Assembly (NCBI GenBank): GCA_019637315.1
Contig: JAHBVU010000006.1
Location: forward strand, 62,001 to 126,000
Length of the DNA: 64,000 nt
DNA from: Gemmatimonadales bacterium
GTDB lineage: Bacteria; Gemmatimonadota; Gemmatimonadetes; Gemmatimonadales; GWC2-71-9
Direction: 5' to 3'
The notes under the pieces were generated by a model that was given only the letters and a program-made list of their open reading frames with translations, was not told the origin of the DNA and searched no databases. Positions 53,322 through 62,600 of this stretch are shown one piece after another; positions within the stretch are counted from its first letter, which is position 1, and every line of letters begins with the position of its first letter. A program made the position numbers and the translations under genes.

Positions 53322-56300
53322 ATGCTGCGCAATGTCATGGCGTTCGAGGTCCGCTACCACCTGACCCGGCCGGTCACGTACCTCTATTTCACGGTCTTCT
53401 TCCTGCTGGCGTTCTTCATCGTTTCGACCGATGTCGCAACGGTGTCCGGAGCAGGCGGCCAGGTCAAACGCAACGCGCCCTTCTTCGTCGCCAATACCAT
53501 GATGATCCTGGTAGCCATTGGCCAGGTCATCGTCACCGGCCTGGTTGGCACCGCAGTGCTGCGCGACTACCAGTATCGGACTCACGAGCTGCTCTTTACC
53601 ACCCCGATTACCCGTTTCGCCTATCTCGGCGGGCGCTTCTCCGGGGCCTTTCTCGTCATGGTCCTGGTTCATCTGGGGATTCCGCTGGGCCTCTGGTTCG
53701 GCTCCCTGATGCCGTGGATCGACCCGGAGCAACTGCTGCCGGTCCGCACCGTTGGCTATCTTCGCCCGTTCCTCGTCCTCGTACTCCCATCGGTCTTCCT
53801 GCTCAGCGCGATCTTCTTCGCGGTCGGCGCGCTGACCCGGAGTCTCTTTGCGATCTACACCCAGGGCATCTTCCTGCTGGTGGCCTGGAGCATTGCAGGC
53901 CAACTCTTCAACGACCTGGACAATCGGGACCTGGCGGCCCTGCTCGAACCCTTCGGACTGCAGGCGTTCGGGTGGCTGACACGCTACTGGACCGTCGCTG
54001 AACGTAACACCTTGCCGGTACCACTGAGCGGCATCATCCTCAGCAACCGCTTGCTCTGGACCGGAATCGCCGCGGCCATCGTCGCGATAACCTTTGCCGT
54101 ATTCCGTTTCCGCAGCGCCCCGCCCACGTTGCGGCGCAGTCGCAAGCTGGTCGAGGAATCGGGTGAGGCGTTCAGCGGCGGAGCGGTGCTGACCGCCTCC
54201 GCACGACAGCAGTACGGAGCCTCCGCCTGGCTCCGCCAGTGGTTCAGCACGACCCGACTTTCGTTCTGGAGCATCGTTCGACAAGTCCCGTTTCTGGCCA
54301 TCGTGACGGTCGGCGTCATCAACCTGGCCATGTCCGCCCATTACGCCGACACGATCTTCGGCGCCAAGACCTGGCCCGTCACGTACAACATGCTGGAGGT
54401 CGTCGAGGGCGCCTTCCTGATCTTCTTCATCATCCTGATCACGATCTACGCAGGCGAGGCAGTCTGGCGCGAGCGCCAGCTGCACATGGACCAGATCACC
54501 GACGCGTTGCCGACACGCTCGAGCGTGTCACTCCTGGGCAAACTGTCCGGCCTGATCCTGGTGCACATCCTGCTGCTCTTCGTGATGATGGCGTCGGGAA
54601 TGGCGGTCCAGACGCTCAAGGGTTATACCAACTACGAACCGGGTCTCTACCTGACCTACCTGTTCGGAACGACCCTGCCGCAGCTGATTTTCGTCACGGT
54701 CCTGGCCGTCCTGGTCCACGTGCTCGTGAACCAGAAATTCGTGGGCCATGTGATCATGATTCTGTTCTGGATCGTGCGAAGCGTGCTCTCCGAACTCGGC
54801 CTCGAGCATCAGCTGTTCGCCTACGGCAGCCTGCCTGGCTTCACCTATTCGGACATGAACGGCTTCGGTCCATTCGTTCCGAATCTGACCTGGTCGCTCG
54901 TCTACTGGAGCGGCGTCGCGGGTCTCGTCGGTGTGCTGGCACACCTGTTCTGGATTCGAGGTACGGCCATGCCCTGGCGTGCCCGGCTTGCCGTTGCCGG
55001 ACGACGGTGGCAGGGACCAGTCCGGGTCGTGACAGTGGCCGCTGCCCTCGTCGCGGTCTTTGGCGGCGGCGTGATCTTCTACAACACCAACGTGCTCAAC
55101 CCCTACACGACGAGGGCTGAAACACGAAGCCAACGAGCAGACTATGAGCGGACCTACAAGTCGCTTGCCAGTCTGCCCCAACCGCGTCTGATTGCGGCCG
55201 ATGTCCGAGCCGACCTGGAACCGGAGCGACAGGCGTTTGCCCTGACCGGAACGCTAACATACCTCAATCGCGCCGAACGTCCGATCGACTCCATTGTCGT
55301 TACGTCGAGCGTCATCGACCTGGCAATCGATACGCTCGCATGGAGCCGAGCGGCCAGTATCCTGGTCAGCGACAGCGCGAAAGGCACCCGAATTTTCCGG
55401 CTCGAGGAGCCGCTGGCACCCGGCGACACCATCCAGCTGCGCTATCGAGCCAGTTTTGCGCAGCGAGGGTTCCCCAACTCAGGACCGTCGACGGCTATTG
55501 TCGCAAACGGGAGTTTCATCAACTCGTCGTACTACCCCGTTCTGGGCTATCAGGCGAGCGGCGAGTTGGCCTCCGACGAGGACCGCCGAAAAGAGAAACT
55601 GCCGCCCAAGGACCGGATGGCGCCTCTCGAGGACGAGCACGCGCGCCAGGATACCTATCTCGGTGTCAACGCCGATTGGATCAGCTTCCGCGCCACCGTC
55701 AGCACGGCCCCGGACCAGATCGCCATTGCCCCGGGATACCTGGTGCGCGAGTACGAGGAGAACGGACGTCGGGTTTTCGAGTACGAAATGGACCGCCCGA
55801 TGCTGGCCTTCTTCTCGTTCCTCTCGGCCCGCTACGAAGTCCGCCGCGATCGATGGAATGATGTAGCACTCGAGATCTACTACCACCCCGGGCACGAGTA
55901 CAACCTCGACCGGATGATGGCGTCGATGAAAACGTCGCTGGAGTACTTCTCAACTCACTTCAGCCCCTACCAGTTTCGGCAGGTTCGCATCCTCGAGTTC
56001 CCGCGCTACGCCGGCTTTGCCCAGGCCTTTCCCAATACCGTTCCCTACTCGGAACGGATCGGTTTCATCCTGCGCGCCGACCGAAAGGACGACCTCGATA
56101 TCCCGTTCTATGTCACCGCCCACGAGGTCGGCCACCAGTGGTGGGCGCATCAGGTCATTGGCGGCAATCTGCAGGGCTCAACCCTCTTCTCGGAGGGCCT
56201 GGCGAACTACTCTGCGCTGACGGTGATGGAAAAGGAGCTCGGTACGGAGAAGCTGCAGCAGTTCCTCTCCGAGGAACTCGACCGGTACCTCGCCGGACGG

Positions 56301-56909
56301 GCCACTGAGACCAAACGGGAAATGCCCCTGCTGCGAGTCGAGAACCAGCCCTATATCCACTACAACAAGGGCTCCCTCGCGCTCTACGCGCTCCGCGACT
56401 ACATCGGTGAAGACGCCATGAATCGCGCCCTGAGCCGCTTCCTCGCGGACAAGGCGTTCCAGGCGCCCCCGTTTACGACCAGCCGCGAGTTCATAGGGTA
56501 CCTCGAGGCGGAAACGCCTGACTCGCTGCAGTACGTACTCGAGGATCTGTTCCGCACCATTACGCTCTGGGACAACAGCGTCGAGTCCGTCCGGGCCACC
56601 CCCAGAGAGGACGGCAGGTACGACGTGAGTCTCGCGATTCGTTCGCTCAAGTTCCGGGCGGACAGCGTCGGCAATCAGACCGAGATTCCAGTCAACGATC
56701 TGATCGACATCGGTGTTTTCGGAGCTGCCGAACCCGGGAGCAAGCTGGGCCCCGCCCTCTACCGGGCCAAACACTGGATCCGAAGTCGCGATACCACCAT
56801 CACGGTCATCGTCGAGTCGGCACCGCGACGAGCCGGAATTGATCCCTACAACAAGCTGATCGATCGCGATCCAAGGGACAACGCACGAGACGTTACGACC
56901 CAACCGTAA
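53322..56909 (+). CDS. ABC permease fused to M1-family aminopeptidase
   Basis: The 1195-residue fusion has an N-terminal half (about 1-590) with some 12 membrane helices in ABC-2-like permease arrangement, and a C-terminal half forming a gluzincin M1 peptidase. The zinc motif HEVGH is at H934, E935, H938, and the third ligand Glu is in FSEGLANY 18 residues on. The peptidase domain most likely faces the periplasm. The natural substrate is unknown; it could be exported or cleaved peptides. A 14-base-pair terminator follows directly. Confidence 0.9.
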   Translation: MLRNVMAFEVRYHLTRPVTYLYFTVFFLLAFFIVSTDVATVSGAGGQVKRNAPFFVANTMMILVAIGQVIVTGLVGTAVLRDYQYRTHELLFTTPITRFAYLGGRFSGAFLVMVLVHLGIPLGLWFGSLMPWIDPEQLLPVRTVGYLRPFLVLVLPSVFLLSAIFFAVGALTRSLFAIYTQGIFLLVAWSIAGQLFNDLDNRDLAALLEPFGLQAFGWLTRYWTVAERNTLPVPLSGIILSNRLLWTGIAAAIVAITFAVFRFRSAPPTLRRSRKLVEESGEAFSGGAVLTASARQQYGASAWLRQWFSTTRLSFWSIVRQVPFLAIVTVGVINLAMSAHYADTIFGAKTWPVTYNMLEVVEGAFLIFFIILITIYAGEAVWRERQLHMDQITDALPTRSSVSLLGKLSGLILVHILLLFVMMASGMAVQTLKGYTNYEPGLYLTYLFGTTLPQLIFVTVLAVLVHVLVNQKFVGHVIMILFWIVRSVLSELGLEHQLFAYGSLPGFTYSDMNGFGPFVPNLTWSLVYWSGVAGLVGVLAHLFWIRGTAMPWRARLAVAGRRWQGPVRVVTVAAALVAVFGGGVIFYNTNVLNPYTTRAETRSQRADYERTYKSLASLPQPRLIAADVRADLEPERQAFALTGTLTYLNRAERPIDSIVVTSSVIDLAIDTLAWSRAASILVSDSAKGTRIFRLEEPLAPGDTIQLRYRASFAQRGFPNSGPSTAIVANGSFINSSYYPVLGYQASGELASDEDRRKEKLPPKDRMAPLEDEHARQDTYLGVNADWISFRATVSTAPDQIAIAPGYLVREYEENGRRVFEYEMDRPMLAFFSFLSARYEVRRDRWNDVALEIYYHPGHEYNLDRMMASMKTSLEYFSTHFSPYQFRQVRILEFPRYAGFAQAFPNTVPYSERIGFILRADRKDDLDIPFYVTAHEVGHQWWAHQVIGGNLQGSTLFSEGLANYSALTVMEKELGTEKLQQFLSEELDRYLAGRATETKREMPLLRVENQPYIHYNKGSLALYALRDYIGEDAMNRALSRFLADKAFQAPPFTTSREFIGYLEAETPDSLQYVLEDLFRTITLWDNSVESVRATPREDGRYDVSLAIRSLKFRADSVGNQTEIPVNDLIDIGVFGAAEPGSKLGPALYRAKHWIRSRDTTITVIVESAPRRAGIDPYNKLIDRDPRDNARDVTTQP

Positions 56910-56912
56910 GCA

Positions 56913-56944
56913 GAAGAGCCCGCCGCGGTCGCGGCGGGCTCTTC
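56913..56944. terminator. Bidirectional terminator hairpin
   Basis: GAAGAGCCCGCCGC (56913-56926) and its exact complement (56931-56944) form a perfect 14-base stem with a 4-base loop. It separates the permease-peptidase gene from the convergent M24 gene. The arms begin with GAAGAG and end CTCTTC, giving short A- and T-rich feet. Confidence 0.85.
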
Positions 56945-56961
56945 GCACCTCGGAAATCACC

Positions 56962-58323
56962 CTAGCGGATCAGATGGAAGCGGTCCTGGCGCTTGAGTAC
57001 CCAGCTGGGCCGACCGTCGCGCCCGACAAAGAAGTCCTCCTCCTGCGCAATCCGGACTCGCTGCCCGCCCCACTCGGGCACCGGCGTGGTCACCTGCAAT
57101 TCGCTCGAATACCACATCCCGGGAATCACCTTGTGGTCGCCCCGGCCAGGGACCCCTTCCTGGCGGTCCCAGAGGCCAATCAGCGGCCCGGCCCCATGAC
57201 CATGCATCCCGACCGGATGGCTGTACATCGTGCCATCGAGCCCCTCACGATCCATCGTCGCACGAACCGCACGGAGAATCTCGTTGCCGGTTCGCCCCGG
57301 CCGGACCTCTTCGAACAGGATATCCTGGGCCCGGTTCGCGCGCGACAAGGCACGCTTCAGTCCCTCGGGAGCATCGGTTTCGCCCTCGCGAAGGACGTAC
57401 GCATTGTGTTGCGTATCCGTATTGAGCCTGAGCGCCGTCAAGCCGACATCACACCAGATCAGGTCGCCCCGCTCGATTACCGGGTCTGCTCCCAACTGGT
57501 CGGCAGTGGCACCCCGCCTCTGCACAGCAACCGACGGCTGAAACCAGGTCCCGATTCCGAGATCGGCAACCCGCTGCCGCCACCACCAGACGAGGTCACT
57601 GGTCCGGGTTACGCCCGGCGTGATGGTCCGGGAGGAAAACATCTCCTCGATCATCGACCAGACGAGCGCAGTGAGCTCGCGGAAGAACACTTCCTCCTCG
57701 GGCAACCGGGAGGCGATGAAGTCCACCGCCAGACCCTCCGCCGGCCGGAAGCGACTCGTCCATTCCGGGCCCAGCGCCTCCGACATTCCGGCCAGCTCGC
57801 CCGATGAGAGGCCATCGGCAAAGGCAAAGGTTCGCGAGGTGTTGATGCCGATGACCTTGGGCTGCCGCGCCTCGATCACATCCTTGAGCACCAGCCACTG
57901 CTGGTCGCCCCAGAGTTCGGCCTGTTGCCCTGCAATAGCGCCCTCGACCGCTCGCGTGGAGCGGACCGCCTCGTAGAGCCCACCTTGCGACGACCCGCCG
58001 AGCGCAATCCGCTCGACCCCGCGCTCAGGGCCGCGATCGAAGAAGACGTAGATGGTCCGGCGTCGGGCCGCAAAGGTGGTCGGCGAGACCAGGCTCGTAA
58101 AGACCGGATCCTCGTTGTACTCCTGGGTCGGGATCACCCACATGTCGACCCCGTAGGCTCGCATCAGCGGTGGCAGGATCGTCTCCAGTCGCTTCGCAAG
58201 CCAGGCTTGCTGCCGCTCGGCCTGTTCACGAACGGTTCCGAACGGTCGCTGCTGCGCGGCAAGATCTGCCCGGATCCCCGAGAGAACTGCCAGCAGCAGA
58301 ACCAGGCCGATGGGTCGCCTCAT
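56962..58323 (-). CDS. Secreted M24-family peptidase (Xaa-Pro aminopeptidase-like)
   Basis: The 453-residue protein has a signal peptide (residues 1-24, ending LAAQQ), a creatinase-type N-terminal domain and a pita-bread catalytic domain. The metal ligands are present: Asp in WCDVG, Asp in NTDTQHN, His in YSHPVGMHGHG, Glu in SSELQV and Glu in AQEEDFF. It probably removes N-terminal residues before proline in the periplasm. Its ATG overlaps the Rieske stop (ATGA), so it is the last gene of that operon, although a functional link is not obvious. Confidence 0.88.
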   Translation of the reverse strand: MRRPIGLVLLLAVLSGIRADLAAQQRPFGTVREQAERQQAWLAKRLETILPPLMRAYGVDMWVIPTQEYNEDPVFTSLVSPTTFAARRRTIYVFFDRGPERGVERIALGGSSQGGLYEAVRSTRAVEGAIAGQQAELWGDQQWLVLKDVIEARQPKVIGINTSRTFAFADGLSSGELAGMSEALGPEWTSRFRPAEGLAVDFIASRLPEEEVFFRELTALVWSMIEEMFSSRTITPGVTRTSDLVWWWRQRVADLGIGTWFQPSVAVQRRGATADQLGADPVIERGDLIWCDVGLTALRLNTDTQHNAYVLREGETDAPEGLKRALSRANRAQDILFEEVRPGRTGNEILRAVRATMDREGLDGTMYSHPVGMHGHGAGPLIGLWDRQEGVPGRGDHKVIPGMWYSSELQVTTPVPEWGGQRVRIAQEEDFFVGRDGRPSWVLKRQDRFHLIR

Positions 58324-59456
58324 GCCGCCCGTCCCATCAAGTCGAGATAGGCGCGGTCCCACGCCGCCGGCATGCTCTCGCGCGCTGAGTACGGCCCAGG
58401 CTGGTAGCGCCGGGACTTGATGCCCAGCAGGCTTTCCTCGGTAATCTGCCAGTCCTGGCGGTTGGTAACATCCCACATCGCAATGGCATCCTCCGGATGA
58501 AAGTCTGGGGCGTCAAATGCCTCGGGGTGAAAGAGCCACTCGCTCTCGACCACGGTCTGCTCGGCCGAGACCGGCCAGACGGTGTAGTAGTTGACGTAGT
58601 CGGGGTGAATGCTCAGCATCAGATTGGGCATCACAGTGTAGTAGTAGGCTCGCCGCCTATCGTCCGGCGATAAGTCGGCAATCAGCCTCGCCGCGTAGCG
58701 ACCCGAGGTCGTCACGCTCTCGGCCCCATCCACGATCTCCATATAGCCGCCCAGGTACGGGCCCTCCACGAGATCGTTGGCACCACTCTGGTACGGCAGG
58801 CGACAGGACAGTTCCGGATGAATCATCGGACAATGGAGGCACTCGGAATAGTTCTGATAGATCAGTTTCCAGTTGGATCGGATCTCGTAGCGAACGCGGT
58901 GTCCGCTCCGAAGCCGATCGAGGCCGAACCGACTGAGCCGCCCGACCAGCGGCGCGGCCATCACCTCGAATGGTTGCGCCTCCGAGTCGAGGTTGACGAA
59001 GAGGAACCCTTCCCACGTGGCCACCCTCGCACTGTGCAACCCATAGTCAGACTTGACGAAGCCTTCGACATCCTGCATGTGCGGCGCACCAAGCAGCCGG
59101 CCGTCGACACCGAAGGTCCAGGCGTGGTACGGGCACTGAATCGACCCAGAGAAACGCCCGGCCTCTGCCGAGCAGAGTCGAGTACCGCGATGCCGGCACA
59201 CATTGAAGTGCGCCCGCACGTCGCCGCTCCGATCGCGAACGATGATCAGAGATTCGCCCGCTATGCTGCAGAGGTAGTAGTCTCCCGGCTCGGCAACCCG
59301 GTCCGCCCGACCGACGCAGTGCCATTGTGTCAGGCCGATCCGCTCGGACTCCTCGGCAAAGATCTCGGGCGACAGGTAATACGCCGCCGGCATGGTGAAC
59401 GACCCCTGCCGGAACGTGGTCGTGGTTCGGTGAAACTGGTTCATCTCTGTCGTCAT
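58320..59456 (-). CDS. Rieske oxygenase alpha subunit, quaternary-amine type
   Basis: The 378-residue oxygenase has a Rieske 2Fe-2S site (C87-x-H89 and C108-x-x-H111) and a mononuclear iron site with H208 and H213 in SECLHCPMIH and probably D335 in NRQDW. The bridging position is E205, where most Rieske dioxygenases have Asp; Glu is also reported for carnitine monooxygenase CntA. Size and sequence style match the GbcA/CntA/stachydrine demethylase group. No reductase partner is in the window. ATG at 59456 follows an open but unlikely upstream stretch. It lies 28 bases after the first PYROXD2-like gene and is coupled to the M24 gene. Confidence 0.88.
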   Translation of the reverse strand: MTTEMNQFHRTTTTFRQGSFTMPAAYYLSPEIFAEESERIGLTQWHCVGRADRVAEPGDYYLCSIAGESLIIVRDRSGDVRAHFNVCRHRGTRLCSAEAGRFSGSIQCPYHAWTFGVDGRLLGAPHMQDVEGFVKSDYGLHSARVATWEGFLFVNLDSEAQPFEVMAAPLVGRLSRFGLDRLRSGHRVRYEIRSNWKLIYQNYSECLHCPMIHPELSCRLPYQSGANDLVEGPYLGGYMEIVDGAESVTTSGRYAARLIADLSPDDRRRAYYYTVMPNLMLSIHPDYVNYYTVWPVSAEQTVVESEWLFHPEAFDAPDFHPEDAIAMWDVTNRQDWQITEESLLGIKSRRYQPGPYSARESMPAAWDRAYLDLMGRAA

Positions 59457-59484
59457 CGAGCATCGAGCTCCCTGCCCTGATGTG

Positions 59485-61032
59485 CTAGCTTCGCCCACCC
59501 AGCACCGCCTGTGCGGCAAGCCAGGCAGAAGCCCCGACGATACCTCCCCCCGGATGGGTACCGGATCCGGCGAGATAGAGTCCGGTCACGGGCGTGGCAT
59601 GCTGCGACCATCCTGGAATCGGGCGCATGAACAGAATCTGGTCGAGCATCATCTCACCCTGACTCAAGGCGCCCTCCCGCAGTCCGAAATCTCGCTCGAT
59701 GTCGAGCGGCGTGAGCACAGCACGATCCCGAACCAGCGCTGCAAAGCCGGGAATCCGGTCGCCGGCGACGCGGAGGGCCAGATCACCGACTGTATCGCGC
59801 AGCGCGTCCCAGTTGCCTTCTCGAAGCTGATACGGCGTGAACTGGACGTGCAGCACCGCTACATGCTTCCCCGCAGGAGCAAAATCAGGATGGGCTATGG
59901 TGGGGAATCGGACCTCCACATAGGGCGCGTCCGACATCCGCCCGTACTTGACCGCGTCATACGCGCGCTCGAGATACGGAACCGACGGAGCCAACGCAAT
60001 CCGTCCGTCGAACCCGGGCGGCAGCGGCGGCAGACCGTCGAGGGCGACCATCACCTTGGACACCGCGCCCCGGTACCGGATGTTCCGTACCGCCTGAATC
60101 ACCTCCGGGTCGAGCCAGACCGGATCCACGACCTCGAGGAGCGTGCGGTAGGGGTCCAGCGTGGAAACGACTTCCTCGCAGGCAAGCTCCTCACCGGAGG
60201 ACAGCACCACGCCGCGGACCCGATAGTCGTCGATCCTGAGGTGAGCAACCCGCGCATCCGCCCTCAGATCGACACCAACCCGCCGGGCCTGGGCGACCAG
60301 CGCGGTGATCAGCGCCGACGGGTCGGTGCCCCCACGGATCCGATAGCCACCTGGCTCGCTGCCCACCTGGCGGTGAAGCAGCGCAAACGTTGTCCCGCCC
60401 GAGCATGGCCCCTGGCACAAGTCGGTGACGGCGTCCGCCGCGACGATGCCCTTGAGGGGATCGAACTGAAATTGCTCGTCCAGCAACTCGGCAACAGCCA
60501 TCGGCACGACCCGCAGCACTTCGACCATCTCCGCACGACCGAGACTGCGCAGCTTACGCCCAAGCTTGAGCAAGCCGACCATCTCGCCCACACTGTCCGC
60601 ATCGACCCGCGGCGCAGCCGAGACATACAAAGTCCGGAGCAATCCGGCCAACCGGTGCAGCCGCCCCGCGAAGGCCGGCCAGGCTGCCGCATCATCCGGA
60701 GCGTAGCGGCGCAGACTCGCCGCTGTCTCCCCTGGGTCAGCATGGACTTCGAGCCATTCCTTGCCGTCGACGGGGGCGGCAATCCGCGCGACCGGGTCCT
60801 GAGCCGCCGGAAAGCCGAGCCCGATCCCGCGGGCCACCTCGGGCGGAAACCACCCCGGATCACCCGCCATGGGGAGCGCACGATAGCCAGGCACAAACTC
60901 GATCGGGCGGAGTACCCCGCCGAAGTCCGACCCCGCCTCGAGCAGCATGACCTTGGTACCCGCCCGGGCCAGCCCGATGGCGGCAACGAGCCCGCTCGAA
61001 CCGCCGCCGATCACGACCGTCGGAACGCTCAT
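59485..61032 (-). CDS. PYROXD2/phytoene-dehydrogenase-like flavoprotein, copy 1
   Basis: The 515-residue FAD-dependent oxidoreductase has the N-terminal Rossmann motif VVIGGGSSGLVAA and the C-terminal FAD-contact motif SGTHPGGGIVGAS. The overall fold is that of carotenoid desaturases, but the closest style is PYROXD2-like, whose substrates are mostly unknown. ATG at 61032 overlaps the stop of copy 2 (ATGA). The two copies are clearly related but divergent, which suits a heterodimer or successive steps rather than a recent duplication. Confidence 0.88.
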   Translation of the reverse strand: MSVPTVVIGGGSSGLVAAIGLARAGTKVMLLEAGSDFGGVLRPIEFVPGYRALPMAGDPGWFPPEVARGIGLGFPAAQDPVARIAAPVDGKEWLEVHADPGETAASLRRYAPDDAAAWPAFAGRLHRLAGLLRTLYVSAAPRVDADSVGEMVGLLKLGRKLRSLGRAEMVEVLRVVPMAVAELLDEQFQFDPLKGIVAADAVTDLCQGPCSGGTTFALLHRQVGSEPGGYRIRGGTDPSALITALVAQARRVGVDLRADARVAHLRIDDYRVRGVVLSSGEELACEEVVSTLDPYRTLLEVVDPVWLDPEVIQAVRNIRYRGAVSKVMVALDGLPPLPPGFDGRIALAPSVPYLERAYDAVKYGRMSDAPYVEVRFPTIAHPDFAPAGKHVAVLHVQFTPYQLREGNWDALRDTVGDLALRVAGDRIPGFAALVRDRAVLTPLDIERDFGLREGALSQGEMMLDQILFMRPIPGWSQHATPVTGLYLAGSGTHPGGGIVGASAWLAAQAVLGGRS

Positions 61033-62600
61033 TGGTCCGCCAGAATCCTGAGCGCAGCAAGCCGACCGGAGGCGCCCATGATGCCGCCTCCCGGGTGGGT
61101 GCCCGCGCCGCACTGGTAGTAGCCACGGATGGGAGTTCGGTACCGGGACCACGCCGCCGCCGGCCTGAGGAAGAAGAGCTGCTGCAACGCCAGCTCGCCC
61201 GCAAAGATGTTGCCCTCCGACAGCCCGGTGATCCGCTCGATGTCGACCGGCGTCAGGACCTGTCGATGGAGGATCGCACTCTTCAGGTTCGGCGCGTACC
61301 GGGTCAACGTATCGACCACGGCGTCCCCGAACGCCTCCCGCTTCGCGTCCGTCCAGCCGCCGTTCAGGTGGTACGGGGCATACTGTACGAAGATGCTCAT
61401 TACATGCTTACCAGGCGGCGCCATGCCCGGGTCGATCATGGAGGGGATCACGATGTCCATATATGGACTGCGGGAGAACTCGCCGTACTTGGCATCATCA
61501 TACGCCCGTTCCAGGTAGTCGAGGCTCGGGCTGATGGAAAACGCTCCCCGGTGCTGCGGGCCGATGCCCGGCATGCAACTGAAGTTCGGCAGTTCGGAGA
61601 GCGCCAGGTTCACTTTGCCGGACGAGCCGCGGAACTTGAAGCGCCGGACCGCATCGACGAGGTCGGTGGGCAACGCGGCGGGATCGACGAGCTCGAGAAA
61701 GGTCCGGCGCGGATCGAGGCCGCTCACCACCAGCGGCGCCCTGATCTCTTCCCCGCTGTCGAGCACGACCCCGGTCGCCCGGTCGCCCTGGGTCAGGACT
61801 TTGGCCACTGCGGCGTTGGTCCGGATCGTGGCCCCGAACGACTCCGCCGCGCGGCCGATGGCGTTACTGATCGACCCGGTGCCGCCCTTGGCAAAACCCC
61901 AGGCCCGAAACGCCCCGTCGATTTCGCCCATGTAGTGGTGCAACAGCACATAGGCCGACCCCGGAGAGCGCGGCCCCAGAAAGGTACCGATGATCCCGCT
62001 GGCCGACTTGGTGGCCTTGAGCGGATCGAACTCGAACCACTCGCCGAGGTAGTCGGCGGAGCTCATGGTCATGAGTTTGTACAAGGCGTGGAACCGATCC
62101 GCACCGAGCGATCGCATGTGCCTGCCCAGCTTGAGCATGCCGCGCAGATCGCTGGGGGCAAGCGACGCCGGGTCCGGCGGCATCATGCCCAGGATCGGTC
62201 GAACAGCCATGGCCATGTGGTGCATCATCCGCCCGAACTCGACCGTTGCCTCCGCATCGAGCGGCGAATGCCGGGCGATTTCCCGCCTGGTCTGGTCCGG
62301 ATCGGCCCACCCGGCGAGATAGTCGCCGTTGTCGAGTGGTGTGACCGTACTCTCGAGCGGCAGGATCTGAAGCCCGTGCCCCGGCAGGTCGAGCTCACGG
62401 ATGATCTCCGGACGCAGCAGGCTGACAACGTACGAGAAGACGGAGAAGGTGAAGCCGGGAAATACCTCCTCGCTCACCGCTGCTCCACCAATCAGATGCC
62501 GACGCTCGAGCACCAGGACCTTCCGGCCGGCACGGGCCAGGTACGCAGCCGTGACCAGACCGTTGTGCCCGCCGCCGATGACGATGGCATCGTAGCTCAC
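61029..62600 (-). CDS. PYROXD2/phytoene-dehydrogenase-like flavoprotein, copy 2
   Basis: The 523-residue flavoprotein begins MSYDAIVIGGGHNGLVTAAYLARAG (first 25 residues, quoted in part: VIGGGHNGLVTAAYL), the dinucleotide-binding motif, then VLERRHLIGGAAVSEE. The closing motif is GAGTHPGGGIMGASGR. The GTG start at 62600 overlaps the stop of the GcvT-like gene (GTGA). With copy 1 it probably forms the oxidative part of the operon's pathway. No carotenoid synthesis genes (crtB, crtE) are near, so a carotenoid role is unlikely. Confidence 0.88.
   Translation of the reverse strand: MSYDAIVIGGGHNGLVTAAYLARAGRKVLVLERRHLIGGAAVSEEVFPGFTFSVFSYVVSLLRPEIIRELDLPGHGLQILPLESTVTPLDNGDYLAGWADPDQTRREIARHSPLDAEATVEFGRMMHHMAMAVRPILGMMPPDPASLAPSDLRGMLKLGRHMRSLGADRFHALYKLMTMSSADYLGEWFEFDPLKATKSASGIIGTFLGPRSPGSAYVLLHHYMGEIDGAFRAWGFAKGGTGSISNAIGRAAESFGATIRTNAAVAKVLTQGDRATGVVLDSGEEIRAPLVVSGLDPRRTFLELVDPAALPTDLVDAVRRFKFRGSSGKVNLALSELPNFSCMPGIGPQHRGAFSISPSLDYLERAYDDAKYGEFSRSPYMDIVIPSMIDPGMAPPGKHVMSIFVQYAPYHLNGGWTDAKREAFGDAVVDTLTRYAPNLKSAILHRQVLTPVDIERITGLSEGNIFAGELALQQLFFLRPAAAWSRYRTPIRGYYQCGAGTHPGGGIMGASGRLAALRILADQ

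Noticed and set aside
59485-62600. The two flavoproteins as phytoene desaturases of a carotenoid pathway.
   Set aside because: No phytoene synthase, cyclase or prenyl synthase lies nearby, and the operon partners point to one-carbon or amine chemistry.
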